Made by a program: the position numbers and the translations under genes. Of a DNA stretch of 64,000 nucleotides, positions 43,504 through 52,903 are shown piece by piece (the stretch's first letter is position 1; every line of letters begins with the position of its first letter). The DNA is from Hymenobacter jeollabukensis (GTDB lineage Bacteria > Bacteroidota > Bacteroidia > Cytophagales > Hymenobacteraceae), in assembly GCF_005771675.1 (NCBI RefSeq), contig NZ_VAJM01000003.1:496001-560000 (forward strand), given 5' to 3'. The notes beneath the pieces were generated by a model. It was not told where the DNA came from. It saw nothing but the letters and a program-made list of their open reading frames with translations, and searched no databases.

Positions 43504-43566
43504 GAGTCGGAGGAGAAAATAGGCACTGGGCCGGTCCCAGGCGGGGCCGGCCCGTTGTGCGGTGGC

Positions 43567-46500
43567 TTATTCGATAACGAGACGCTTGGTGACTTGCGCA
43601 TTGCCAGCCTGTAGGCGTACGGTGTACACCCCGGTGGCCAGGCCAGTCACGTTCACGTCGAGGCGAGTGCCGCTGGCGGGCAAGGCCCCCGTCTGTCGGC
43701 GCACTTCCTGGCCCAGGCTGTTGAGCAGCGTTGCCTGGACCTGCGTGGCGCCCGGCACGGCCGGCACCAGCAGCGCGAAGCTGCTGTGCGCCGGGTTCGG
43801 GAACAGCGTGACGCTGGCGGCCGACAGGCCCGTAGCCGCAGCCGTGGGGCGCTGGGGCTCAAACACCAGCTCGAAGCGCGACGTCAGCGGGCCGGCGGTG
43901 GCTGCCGTGAAGCCGTAGCGCGGCTGCTGGTGCAGGTCGAGGTACTGGCCGGTCACGGCGTCGTGCAGGTACACAGTGGCCGTGGTCAGGTTCAGCAACT
44001 GGGCCGCCTCGAAGGTGTAGCTGCCGGTCTGGGGCACGTCGATGCCCAGCGGCACCACGGTGCGGGCCGTCAGGGCGGGCAGGCCGTTGATGCTCAGCTC
44101 GGTGCCGGCCGCCAGGGCATACACCGAGGGCACGCCGCCCGAGTTGTGCTGCAGCTTCAGGGCGTCGTAGGAGCCATCGAAGCCCGCGGTAGCCCCGTTT
44201 TCGAAGTACACGTAGGCTTCATCGGCCATGGCCGCACCGGGGCGGGCCAGCGTCAGCTTCACCACCGGGCGGGTTTCCACGTCCCGGTTGAAGCTGGGCG
44301 CCGTCACGAAGCTGGTATCGCGCAGGGCGTTGGTGAAGGTAAACGGCGTCGTCGCACCGTTCTGGGTCATGTGCACGAAGAAGCCCTGCCCCGAGGCGAT
44401 ACGCGGATTGCCGAAGCCGTTCACGTAGCTGCGGTACACCCCGCCGTACTGCGAGGTGCTCTGGTACACGTACATGGCGTTTTCGAGCCCGGCGGGCAGC
44501 GTCAACTTGCTCCAGTCGATGGGCGCGGGGTACGGGTTGCCTACCAGGTGGTAGCCCCCGGCGGCGGTGGTCCGTACCAGCAAGCGGTTAACGGGGCCGT
44601 TGTTGAGCGTACCGACAAAATCCACCGTCTGCGAGGCGCTGATGTTGACGGTGTAGCCCTGGCCGGGCGTCAACGGGTCCGACAAAGTGGCGGGCGAAAC
44701 CCAGCCTTTGTCGAAGGGGCTGTAGGTGGTAGCCGGGCTGGTCTGGGTGCGGCTTTCGTCGTAGCCGAACACCGTCGGGAAGGGCGTCACCAGGTTCGGA
44801 GTGGCCGAACTGTTGTAGGCCGGGTTCACCACCGGCGCGAAGCCGCTGGTCGCCAGGTCGGCCACGGTGGTGTTGCTCACCGGTGCCGAGTAGTGGCGGT
44901 AGCCCGGGCCGCTGTTCAGGCTCGGGTCGATGTAGCGCTGCACCGTCACCGGGCCGTTCACGACGCCGTTGCGGTTCACCACCACCGCCGTGCCGCTCAC
45001 CGAGCTGAGCAGGGTCAGGGCGTTGCCGCCGGTGGCCAGGTCGCCACCGTTCAGCAGGATGCCCTGGCTGAGCTGCAGGGCGCCGCTCAGGCCGAGGCCA
45101 TTGCCGTTGCGCACCACCAGCGCCCGGGCGCGGCTGGGCAGGCCCGGGCCGGTTACCTGGCCGGTGGTGGTGCCGTTGTACACGTAGATGGCGTCGTTGC
45201 TGAAGGTGCGGGTGCCCGTCAGCTGGATGGCGCCGGTAGCGCCGCTCTGGCTGATGCCGGCCGCGTCGCAGATGCGCAGGTGGCCGCCGGCTTGTAGCAC
45301 GAAGCTACCCGTGCCCGTGATGGGCTGGCAGTTGGTGGCCAGAATGCCGCCGTCCTGCACCGTCAGCGTACCCGTCACCGTCAGCGCCCCCGTCAGGCGG
45401 GCGGCGCCGCCGCTGGTGATGGTCACGTTGGTGTAGGTGCCCTGCACGTTCTGCGGGGTGCTCACGGTCAGGCTGGGCGCGTCGGTCTGGGCGCAGATGC
45501 TGAAGGAGCCGAACGCGTCGTTGCTGTACTCCCACACCCGGGCGTAGATGGTCGAGCCAGGCGTGAGGCCGGTGACGCGCAGGCGGGAGAAGTTGTTGGT
45601 GCCGCTGTTGATGTCGTCGTTGCAGCTGAGCAGCGTAAGGCTGCCGCAGGCGCCCGAGTAGAGGGCCAGGCCGGTATCGGAAATACTGGTGCCGCTGCCC
45701 TGGCTGGTTTCCACCTGCACGATGCCGTTGGCGGGCACCGTGAGCGAGTACCACACGTCGCCGCCGCTGTAGCTGGCGCAGCCCGGGGCGGGCGTGCCGG
45801 TGGTGGAGGAGGCGGTGGCGCCCGCGTTGGTGCCGGCCACGGCCGTGCCGCAGCTGCCCACCCCGATGCTGCTGATCGGCGTGGCCGTGGCGCACTCGTC
45901 GTTGGCCGGCGGCGCAGGCAGGGTGGTGAAAGTAATGGACGAAGCGGCGGCCGTCAGGCCTCCCGAGCAGTTGCTGCTTACCGTCACCGTGTACTGGGTA
46001 TTCGGCGTCAGACCGGAGAGGAGCACCGGCGAAGCCGTCGGGGCGGGCGTTACCACCACGCTGGTCGTGTCGCCCTGCATGCGGTAGCGCACCTTATAAG
46101 TGGCAGCCGATGCCGAAGCCGTGAAGCCGATGCTGGCCGAGGTCGACGTAATTGCGCTGGCCGCTACGCTGGTGGGCGGAGCGCAGGCCGGGTCGGTCTG
46201 GGCGCAGATGCTGAAGGTGCCGGTCGTACTGTTATCGTACGCCCACACGCGGACGTAGATGGTAGCGCCGGGCGTCAGGCCGGTGCGGCGCAGCAGCGAA
46301 AAGGCGTCCACGCCCTCGTCGTCGCTGCAGCCCAGCAGCGTGAGGTTCCCGCAGCTACCTGAGTACAGAGCCAGGCCGGTATCGGAGAGGCTGGTACCGC
46401 TGCCCTGATTGGTTTCCACCTGCACGATGCCGTTGGCGGGCACCGTGAGCGAGTACCACACGTCGCCGCCGCTGTAGCTGGCGCAGCCCGGGGCGGGCGT

Positions 46501-49230
46501 GCCGGTGGTGGAGGAGGCGGTGGCGCCCGCGTTGGTGCCGGCCACGGCCGTGCCGCAGCTGCCCACCCCAATGCTGGTAATCGGCGTGGCCGTGGCGCAC
46601 TCGTCGTTGGCCGGCGGAGTCGGCGGCGCCTGCGAGGTGAAGACCACCGTCACCGGGTTCGAGGCACCACCGTTCGAGCAGTTCGTGCTGATGGTGATGG
46701 TGTACGAGGTATTGGGCGTCAGGCCGGTGAGGCTTACCGGGCTGCCCGCCAACGTGGCCGTAGATGTGGTGCCGCCCGCCGTGGGCGCCAGCGTCAAGAA
46801 GTAGTTCGTCGCCCCGGCAGCCGCGTCAAACGTCAGCGACGCGGTGCTGGCCGTGCTCGTGCTGCCCGTGTTCGTCACCACGGCGTTGGTCACCTGGGCG
46901 CAGGGCAAGTTGGCGGGCGTGGTGATGCAAATGTCGAAGTTGCCGCTGCCGGCCCCGGCCAGGGCGCTGTACACGCGCACCAGGTAAGTCTGGCCGCTGG
47001 TCAGGCCGGTGGCCACCAGGGCCTCCGTGCCCGCGCCGCCGCCGCTGGTGGAGGCGTTCTGGCAGCTGACGCTGGTGCCCGGGCAGGCACCCGAGCGCAG
47101 CTCAATCACGGCGTCGAAGTCGAATGTGGGCACCACCGTGATGGTGTGGCGCGGGCCACTGGCCACGAAGGAAAACCACACGTCGCCGTCGGCAATGGTG
47201 GTGCAGGGGCTGGTGACGGCGGAAGCCGTGGCGCCGCTGGTGGTGTAGGTAGCCGTGTTGCAGCTGGCCCCGGGCGCGCCTGGGGTCAGGGCCACCGCGC
47301 CGCTGCATTCATCATTGCCGATGCCGGTGCGGAAGCTGGTGGTGGCCGTGCCGTTCTGCCCGCCGCCGCAGTTGGTGGTGACGGTGACGGTGTACACCGT
47401 GTAGGGCGTCAGGCCGGTCAGGCGCACCGTATCGGCGGTGTTGACGGTAATGGGCGAGCCGCCGGGGGTGTAGTTGACGGTGTAGCTGGTAGCCCCAGCC
47501 ACCGCGCCGAAGCGGATGGTAGCCGCGTTGCTGGTGATGTTGCGGGTGGGCAGGAAAGCCACGCCCGGGCAGGACGGCGTCACTTGCAGGCGCAGGTTGT
47601 CGAAACCGATGTCGTCGTTGCCGAAGTCGGAAGTGGCCCGGAAACGGATAACGCTGGTGGCCGAAGAGGCCGGGAACGTAACGGACTGGCCACCGAAGGC
47701 GCTGGCCGTGCCCAGCGTCAGCAGCGGGGTGGCACTGAAGGTGGCACCGCCGTCGGAGCTGAGTAGCACGTCCAGCTTGTCGGTGCCGGTGGGGTTGATG
47801 TAGTCGAAGGTCAGCGTCTTGGTGCCGGCCGCGCTCAGGTCCACGAACAAATCCAGCGACCCGACACCGCCGCTGGCCGTGCCGAAGCTGTGGAAGCGGG
47901 CCGAGTAGCTGCCTTGGCTGCTGCTGACCAGATACGGAGCCGGCTCATCGCCGGGATAGCGCCAGCCGCCGGTGCTGAAACCCTGGTCGTTGCGGCGCCA
48001 GGAGTTGTCGCCGGTGAGGGGCGTATTCCGCCAGCTGTTGCCGGGTACTTCGCTGTTGCCGCAGCGGCTGAGCCAGCTTTCGAAGCCCTCCGTCACCGGC
48101 AGGGCGGCGTAAGCCGGGGTAGCGGAGTTTACCATTACCACCACCGACGTGGAAGTGGCCGACTGCCCCGAGCAGGTCACAATGGCCTGGTAGTAGGTGG
48201 TCGAGGTAACGTTCGTGGCGGTGTAGGTGGCGTTGGTGCCGGTGCCGCTCACGTTGGTGTAGGAGCCAGCCGCGCCCGTGGCCGACTGCTGCCACTGGTA
48301 CGTCACACCCGTGCCCGTCGCCGAGCCGGTGAGGGAAAGCGTGGTGCTGGCAATGGAAGCACAGCCGTTGGCCACGCTGGCCACCGCGGTGCCCGCCGTG
48401 GGCGGGGCCGTGCAGGGCGCGGGTGGCGTGAAGGTGTAAGTCAGGCCGCTGACGGGGCGCACCGTGCTGCTCAGCGTCATGGTGGCGGTGTTGGCCGTGC
48501 CAGCCGTGCTGGCGCTCCAGTTGGTGGTCGTCGTGCGGTTCACGTACACCGCGTTGGAGGCGCCGCGTAGGCCCACCTGGGGCAGGCCGGTAGTCGTCGA
48601 GGCGACGGTAACAGTATTGTAAACGAAGCTGACGGTGTTGCTCGTCTCGTTCAGCCGAATCTGGAAGTTGAGGTTATCCGCCTGAATAGCCGAGACGTAG
48701 CGCTTGAAGTTCGTGTACTGAATCACGAAGCTCCGGTTCGGGGCCGTCCCAACGGTTTCGTAGCGAATCTGGCCGAGGTTGCCCGCCGTGGCGTCGCCCA
48801 CCAGGTCGTGCCCAATGGCGGCCGCGGCGCCCGCATAACCGGTAGTGGCCGAAAGCGGTACGTAACCGCTGACACCCGGTGCGGTGCTGCCAAACGTGAC
48901 GTAGCCGTTGGTGTTGATGACCAAGCCGGTGTAGCCCGTACCACCGAAGGTGAAAGTGAAAGGAATGGTGCCCGCCGCCAGCGTGAAGTTGCTGTCGTCC
49001 AGCGAAAAGTTGCTGCCGGCCGTGGCCGTGCCCGCCACCGTGCCGCCCGTAATGGGCGTGTAGGTGCCCGTGCTTTGGCTGAAAGTGTACAAGTTAGCCT
49101 GCGCCCAAGCCGAGCCGCAGGTGAGCAGCCAGAGAAGAGCGGCCAGCAGCGTGCGCCGAGCCCGCCACCGCCTTGTCCGCAATGGGGTGGGCCAGGATGT
49201 GGGCTGGCCCGCGAGTAAAGATTTGAGCAT
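43567..49230 (-). CDS. Large secreted FN3/PPC-like repeat protein with T9SS type A sorting domain
   Basis: This 1,887-residue protein has a signal peptide (about 1-45, ending CGSAWAQ). An N-terminal beta-sandwich (INTNGYVTFGS), an Ig-like domain and an MAM/jelly-roll-type segment (GFESWLSRCG) follow. Next come several FN3-type modules (SLTGLTPNTSYTITISTNCS) alternating with PPC-like domains that start NDECATATPI and contain GGDVWYSLTVPANGIVQVET. A beta-helical stretch and a C-terminal sorting domain (VTLFPNPAHSSFALLV ... TGVYTVRLQ) complete it. Two FN3-PPC units are almost identical. Secretion by T9SS to the surface is predicted; the ligand or substrate is unknown. ATG 49230 places the signal peptide correctly. 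Confidence 0.9.
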   Translation of the reverse strand: MLKSLLAGQPTSWPTPLRTRRWRARRTLLAALLWLLTCGSAWAQANLYTFSQSTGTYTPITGGTVAGTATAGSNFSLDDSNFTLAAGTIPFTFTFGGTGYTGLVINTNGYVTFGSTAPGVSGYVPLSATTGYAGAAAAIGHDLVGDATAGNLGQIRYETVGTAPNRSFVIQYTNFKRYVSAIQADNLNFQIRLNETSNTVSFVYNTVTVASTTTGLPQVGLRGASNAVYVNRTTTTNWSASTAGTANTATMTLSSTVRPVSGLTYTFTPPAPCTAPPTAGTAVASVANGCASIASTTLSLTGSATGTGVTYQWQQSATGAAGSYTNVSGTGTNATYTATNVTSTTYYQAIVTCSGQSATSTSVVVMVNSATPAYAALPVTEGFESWLSRCGNSEVPGNSWRNTPLTGDNSWRRNDQGFSTGGWRYPGDEPAPYLVSSSQGSYSARFHSFGTASGGVGSLDLFVDLSAAGTKTLTFDYINPTGTDKLDVLLSSDGGATFSATPLLTLGTASAFGGQSVTFPASSATSVIRFRATSDFGNDDIGFDNLRLQVTPSCPGVAFLPTRNITSNAATIRFGAVAGATSYTVNYTPGGSPITVNTADTVRLTGLTPYTVYTVTVTTNCGGGQNGTATTSFRTGIGNDECSGAVALTPGAPGASCNTATYTTSGATASAVTSPCTTIADGDVWFSFVASGPRHTITVVPTFDFDAVIELRSGACPGTSVSCQNASTSGGGAGTEALVATGLTSGQTYLVRVYSALAGAGSGNFDICITTPANLPCAQVTNAVVTNTGSTSTASTASLTFDAAAGATNYFLTLAPTAGGTTSTATLAGSPVSLTGLTPNTSYTITISTNCSNGGASNPVTVVFTSQAPPTPPANDECATATPITSIGVGSCGTAVAGTNAGATASSTTGTPAPGCASYSGGDVWYSLTVPANGIVQVETNQGSGTSLSDTGLALYSGSCGNLTLLGCSDDEGVDAFSLLRRTGLTPGATIYVRVWAYDNSTTGTFSICAQTDPACAPPTSVAASAITSTSASIGFTASASAATYKVRYRMQGDTTSVVVTPAPTASPVLLSGLTPNTQYTVTVSSNCSGGLTAAASSITFTTLPAPPANDECATATPISSIGVGSCGTAVAGTNAGATASSTTGTPAPGCASYSGGDVWYSLTVPANGIVQVETSQGSGTSISDTGLALYSGACGSLTLLSCNDDINSGTNNFSRLRVTGLTPGSTIYARVWEYSNDAFGSFSICAQTDAPSLTVSTPQNVQGTYTNVTITSGGAARLTGALTVTGTLTVQDGGILATNCQPITGTGSFVLQAGGHLRICDAAGISQSGATGAIQLTGTRTFSNDAIYVYNGTTTGQVTGPGLPSRARALVVRNGNGLGLSGALQLSQGILLNGGDLATGGNALTLLSSVSGTAVVVNRNGVVNGPVTVQRYIDPSLNSGPGYRHYSAPVSNTTVADLATSGFAPVVNPAYNSSATPNLVTPFPTVFGYDESRTQTSPATTYSPFDKGWVSPATLSDPLTPGQGYTVNISASQTVDFVGTLNNGPVNRLLVRTTAAGGYHLVGNPYPAPIDWSKLTLPAGLENAMYVYQSTSQYGGVYRSYVNGFGNPRIASGQGFFVHMTQNGATTPFTFTNALRDTSFVTAPSFNRDVETRPVVKLTLARPGAAMADEAYVYFENGATAGFDGSYDALKLQHNSGGVPSVYALAAGTELSINGLPALTARTVVPLGIDVPQTGSYTFEAAQLLNLTTATVYLHDAVTGQYLDLHQQPRYGFTAATAGPLTSRFELVFEPQRPTAAATGLSAASVTLFPNPAHSSFALLVPAVPGATQVQATLLNSLGQEVRRQTGALPASGTRLDVNVTGLATGVYTVRLQAGNAQVTKRLVIE
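45692..46613 (-). repeat. Near-identical domain duplication with 705-bp spacing
   Basis: About 215 bases at 45692-45908 recur almost unchanged at 46397-46613, 705 bases (235 codons) apart. They encode the start of two successive NDECATATPI-type domains. The identity extends to silent positions, indicating a recent duplication or gene conversion. Confidence 0.8.
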
Positions 49231-49587
49231 ACAGTGAGGTGGAAAAAAATGAGAAAATGAAAAGGCAATGGAAGCCGTGAAACTCAAAAGCGGGAATAAG
49301 TATGATACCTGGATATAGTACCAAGGGTAGCTAAAGCCTATTTCTCGAATTATGTATTGGTTTACAAACGTTTGCGGATGTTTTTCTTCAGGATATAGTC
49401 ATAGCTTAGCTGAAAAGGATAACGGTAATCTTGGTTAAATGCCGTCATTTAGGCAAGATTGTTCCCTGAATCATTGATATTTTCTAAATCCGGCGGGCCG
49501 CCACCGAGCGGTTACAAATTCGCTAGTGGCACGCAGCCGCTTCCGGTAGCTGCTCGTACCTTTAGCCTCCGGTCACCCAGCCTTTCT
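49231..49587. other. AT-rich divergent promoter region
   Basis: The 357-base gap between the T9SS gene (minus) and moxR (plus) is more AT-rich than its surroundings. TACCTTTA at 49557-49564 resembles the TAnnTTTG core 23 bases before the moxR start. I see no gene. Confidence 0.45.
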
Positions 49588-50574
49588 ATGCCCGAATCCA
49601 GCCCCCAGGACCTCACCCAGCATTACCAGGAGAAAATCCGGCAGGTCACGGCCGAAGTGGGCAAGGTGGTCGTCGGGCAGCAGTACATGCTCAACCGCCT
49701 GCTCATCGGCCTCTTTACGGGCGGTCATATCCTGCTCGAAGGCGTGCCGGGGCTGGCCAAAACACTTACCATCAGCACGCTGGCCCGGGTGTTGCACCTG
49801 CATTTTCAGCGCGTGCAGTTCACCCCCGACCTGCTGCCCTCCGACCTGGTGGGCACCATGATTTACAACCAGGCCACTTCCGATTTTGAGGTGAAGAAGG
49901 GCCCCATCTTCGCCAACCTGGTGCTGGCCGACGAGGTGAACCGCTCCCCGGCCAAGGTGCAGTCGGCGCTGCTGGAGGCCATGCAGGAAAAGCAGATAAC
50001 CATCGGCGACACCACGTTTCCGCTGGATCTGCCCTTTCTGGTGCTGGCCACCCAAAACCCAGTGGAGCAGGAAGGCACCTACCCGCTGCCCGAGGCCCAG
50101 GTCGACCGGTTCATGATGAAGGTGTTCGTTGACTACCTCAAGAAGGCCGAGGAGCTGGAGGTGATGCGCCGCATGGCCAACCTCTCGTACCGCAGCGACG
50201 TGCAGGCCGTGCTCACCAAAGACGATATCAACGGCATCCGCGGGCTGATCAACCAGGTGCAGATTTCCGACACGCTGGAGAAGTACATCATCGAGCTGGT
50301 CTTTGCCACGCGCAAGCCCGCCGAGTATGACCTGGCCGAGTTTGCCCAGTACGTGCAGTACGGCGTGAGCCCGCGCGCCAGCATTGCCCTGCACCGGGCC
50401 GCCCGCGCCGTAGCTTTCTTCGACGAGCGCGACTACGTGCTGCCCGAGGACATCAAGGATGTGGCCGCCGACGTGCTCAACCACCGCATCATGCTCACCT
50501 ACGAAGCCGAAGCCGACGGCGTGCGCACCCAGGACCTCATCGAAGCCATGCTGCGCAAGGTGCCCATCAGCTAG
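49588..50574 (+). CDS. MoxR-type AAA+ ATPase
   Basis: This 328-residue AAA+ protein of the MoxR family has Walker A GVPGLAKT (52-59), Walker B LVLADEVNR (Asp115, Glu116), sensor TQNPVEQEGTYPLPEAQVDRF and the C-terminal lid (YGVSPRASIALHRAARA). MoxR ATPases act as chaperones that insert cofactors or mature partner proteins, usually together with VWA-domain proteins. Here the customary DUF58 and VWA genes are not adjacent; a methyltransferase follows instead. ATG 49588 fits the family length. Confidence 0.93.
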   Translation: MPESSPQDLTQHYQEKIRQVTAEVGKVVVGQQYMLNRLLIGLFTGGHILLEGVPGLAKTLTISTLARVLHLHFQRVQFTPDLLPSDLVGTMIYNQATSDFEVKKGPIFANLVLADEVNRSPAKVQSALLEAMQEKQITIGDTTFPLDLPFLVLATQNPVEQEGTYPLPEAQVDRFMMKVFVDYLKKAEELEVMRRMANLSYRSDVQAVLTKDDINGIRGLINQVQISDTLEKYIIELVFATRKPAEYDLAEFAQYVQYGVSPRASIALHRAARAVAFFDERDYVLPEDIKDVAADVLNHRIMLTYEAEADGVRTQDLIEAMLRKVPIS

Positions 50575-50694
50575 GCGATGAAGTGGCGAGCTTGATGAAA
50601 GGGTAGGCGGGCCAATTGCGCTGCCTGCGCGGCACCACGCCTCCCGGACAGCAACCCACCACTTCACCAGTTCTCCATCTCACCACTTTACCGT

Positions 50695-51516
50695 TTGTCC
50701 CGCTTTTCCAAAACCCTGCGCGCCCTCGGCAGCCTCGTGCGCAACCCCTGGCTGCTCAACGTGGTGCTCACCGCCGATGAGGCCCAGTGGCAGCAGCGCG
50801 CCCTGCGCCACGCCGCCCGCTGGCAGCTCACGCCCGAGGGCGGCCTGCCCGTCACGCCGCTGCGCCCGCTGCTGCCGCCGGGCGGCGACGTGCTGCGCCC
50901 CTTTGCCTTCGGCGAGGGCGGCTCCCTGCCCACCGACCTGCTCTTGCTACGCGCCCTGGTGCGCCGCGCCGGGGCTGCCGCGAAGTACTTCGAAATCGGA
51001 ACCTGGCGCGGGGAAAGTGCCGCCGCCGTGGCCGAAGTAGCTGCTTCGGTGCACACGCTCAACCTGTCCGATGAGGAGCTGCGCCGCCTCAAGCTGCCCG
51101 AGGAGTACATTGCCCTGCACGGTCACTTCTCGCGCCCCTTGGCCAACGTGACCCACCTGCAAGGCAATTCCGTCACCTTCGATTACCGCGGCCTCGGGCC
51201 CTTCGACGTGGTGTTCATCGACGGCGACCATAGCTACGAAGCCGTGCGCGAGGACACCGCCCGCGTGTTCCGTGAGCTGCTGCACCCGCAGTCGGTGGTG
51301 GTGTGGCACGACGCGGCCCGGCAGCCCGGCGTGCCCCGCTGGGAAGTGCTCAGCGGCATTCTGGACGGCCTGCCCGCCACCGCGCCCGGGCAGCTGTACG
51401 CTGTCGGCAACACGCTCTGCGCCCTCTACAGTCCCGCGCCACTGCCCGCTTCGGTCCCCAGCCGCTTTGCCGCGCCCGGGGCCTTTGAAGTCAGCGTGCG
51501 GCCGCTCGTGGCGTAG
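50695..51516 (+). CDS. Class I SAM-dependent methyltransferase
   Basis: The 273-residue product has the SAM-binding motif I KYFEIGTWRGESAAAVAEVA near residue 100 and the acidic post-motif FDVVFIDGDHSYEAVREDT near 163, as in the Methyltransf_24 group that modifies sugars or small molecules. No ATG is available near the N-terminus; TTG 50695 (SRFSKTLRALGSL) is the best candidate. The neighbouring flippase and glycosyltransferase suggest, but do not prove, a role in modifying a surface glycan. Confidence 0.82.
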   Translation: MSRFSKTLRALGSLVRNPWLLNVVLTADEAQWQQRALRHAARWQLTPEGGLPVTPLRPLLPPGGDVLRPFAFGEGGSLPTDLLLLRALVRRAGAAAKYFEIGTWRGESAAAVAEVAASVHTLNLSDEELRRLKLPEEYIALHGHFSRPLANVTHLQGNSVTFDYRGLGPFDVVFIDGDHSYEAVREDTARVFRELLHPQSVVVWHDAARQPGVPRWEVLSGILDGLPATAPGQLYAVGNTLCALYSPAPLPASVPSRFAAPGAFEVSVRPLVA

Positions 51517-51559
51517 CAACGGCCGCCTCGGACCCACGTCGTTGGCAACCGGCGCCGGT

Positions 51560-52903
51560 TCAGGGCTGAGCCGGATTTCGCACCGCCGATTCGTCGGCCG
51601 CTGCGGGCCGGGGCACATCCTCAGCTTCTGCGGACAGCTCCCCGGTTTTCAGGAGCCGTGGCAGGCTTGCCACGTCGGCCCAGCCGGGCAGCAGCCGGCC
51701 CAGGCCGATGCCGGTGTGGCGCCGGAATGCCAGCAGCAGCCAGGCGGTGGACGTGAAGTAGGAGAGGGTGGAGCTGAGGGCGGCCCCCGCCGCCCCGAAG
51801 CGCGGAATCAGCAGGGCACTGGCCAGCAGCGTCACCACCAGGCCGGCGCCGGTGGCCAGGTTGTTGGTGCGGTAGGCGGCCAGCCCGGCGAAGTAGCTGC
51901 TCAGCAGCATGTTCAGGCTGAAAATCAGCACGCCCGGGGCCAGCAGGGCCAGCAGCGGCCGGGCCGCGCCGAACTCGGCTCCGAATACGGCCGCCAGCAG
52001 GGGCGTGGGCAGCAGGGCCAGCACCAGCACCGCCGCCCCGGTGGCCAGCAAGGTGAGCCGGGCCGTGCGCGCCAGCGCCCGGGCCTGGGCCTGCTTGTCG
52101 TCGGCGTGCACCACGTCGACGTACTGCAGCTGCGCCGCCGAGCGCGGAATCAGCCAGATGGCCTCGGCCAGCGCCACGCTCACCGACAGCACGCCCACGG
52201 CTTTGGGACCGGCCAGGGCCGCCAGGAAGTAGTAGCTCAGTCGGTAGTTGAGGAAGGAGAGGATGTTGGCCAGGTGCGCCCCACGGCTGTTTTTGGCCAG
52301 CTCCCGCGTCACCTCGCGCAGCTCACCGGGCTGGCGCCGCCACCGGTCGGGCAGGCGGGCGAGCAGCAGCAGCCCGGCCAGCAGCGGCAGGCCATAGGCC
52401 AGGTAGCTGGCCCACCAGTACACGGCCACCAGGCGTACCTGCAGGCCCAGAAACACGGCCGCCAGGCCCGCCGTCAGCAGCCCGGCCTGGGCCAGGTTCA
52501 GGTAGTTGAAGCTCTGCTCCCGGCGGCGGCCCAGCAGCAGCAGCGTGACGATGGAAAACGCCGCCTGCAGCCACGAAACGCCGAACAAGTGCGCGGCGTA
52601 GGCCCAGCCGGTGCCGCGCCACAACCAGATGCCGGCGCTGCCCGCCGCGCACACCACCGTGGCCCAGGCCAGCGCCGGCAGCAGCAGGTGCCACACGCTG
52701 CGTCGCGGCGCCAGGTAAATCAGCGAGGAGCCCCCGAGCAACCCGATGAAGAGCAGGCTCAGGGCCATGTCCGTCACGAACAGGCTGACCTGCCCGCGCC
52801 CGGCCGCGCCCAGGTAGCGCGCCGTCAGCCATACCACCCCGAAGTTGAGCAGCGCCACGCCCAGCCGGGCCACGAACGTATGCAGCAGGCGGGGCAGGTT
52901 CAT
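51560..52903 (-). CDS. Wzx-like polysaccharide flippase
   Basis: This 447-residue membrane protein has about twelve helices and the N-terminal pattern of the MATE/Wzx superfamily (VWLTARYLGAAGRGQVSLFV). It would flip lipid-linked oligosaccharide across the inner membrane. Its ATG at 52903 overlaps the TGA of the glycosyltransferase gene (ATGA), so the two are coupled. A Pro/Ala/Glu-rich tail after about residue 415 is cytosolic. It converges with the methyltransferase gene. Confidence 0.85.
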   Translation of the reverse strand: MNLPRLLHTFVARLGVALLNFGVVWLTARYLGAAGRGQVSLFVTDMALSLLFIGLLGGSSLIYLAPRRSVWHLLLPALAWATVVCAAGSAGIWLWRGTGWAYAAHLFGVSWLQAAFSIVTLLLLGRRREQSFNYLNLAQAGLLTAGLAAVFLGLQVRLVAVYWWASYLAYGLPLLAGLLLLARLPDRWRRQPGELREVTRELAKNSRGAHLANILSFLNYRLSYYFLAALAGPKAVGVLSVSVALAEAIWLIPRSAAQLQYVDVVHADDKQAQARALARTARLTLLATGAAVLVLALLPTPLLAAVFGAEFGAARPLLALLAPGVLIFSLNMLLSSYFAGLAAYRTNNLATGAGLVVTLLASALLIPRFGAAGAALSSTLSYFTSTAWLLLAFRRHTGIGLGRLLPGWADVASLPRLLKTGELSAEAEDVPRPAAADESAVRNPAQP

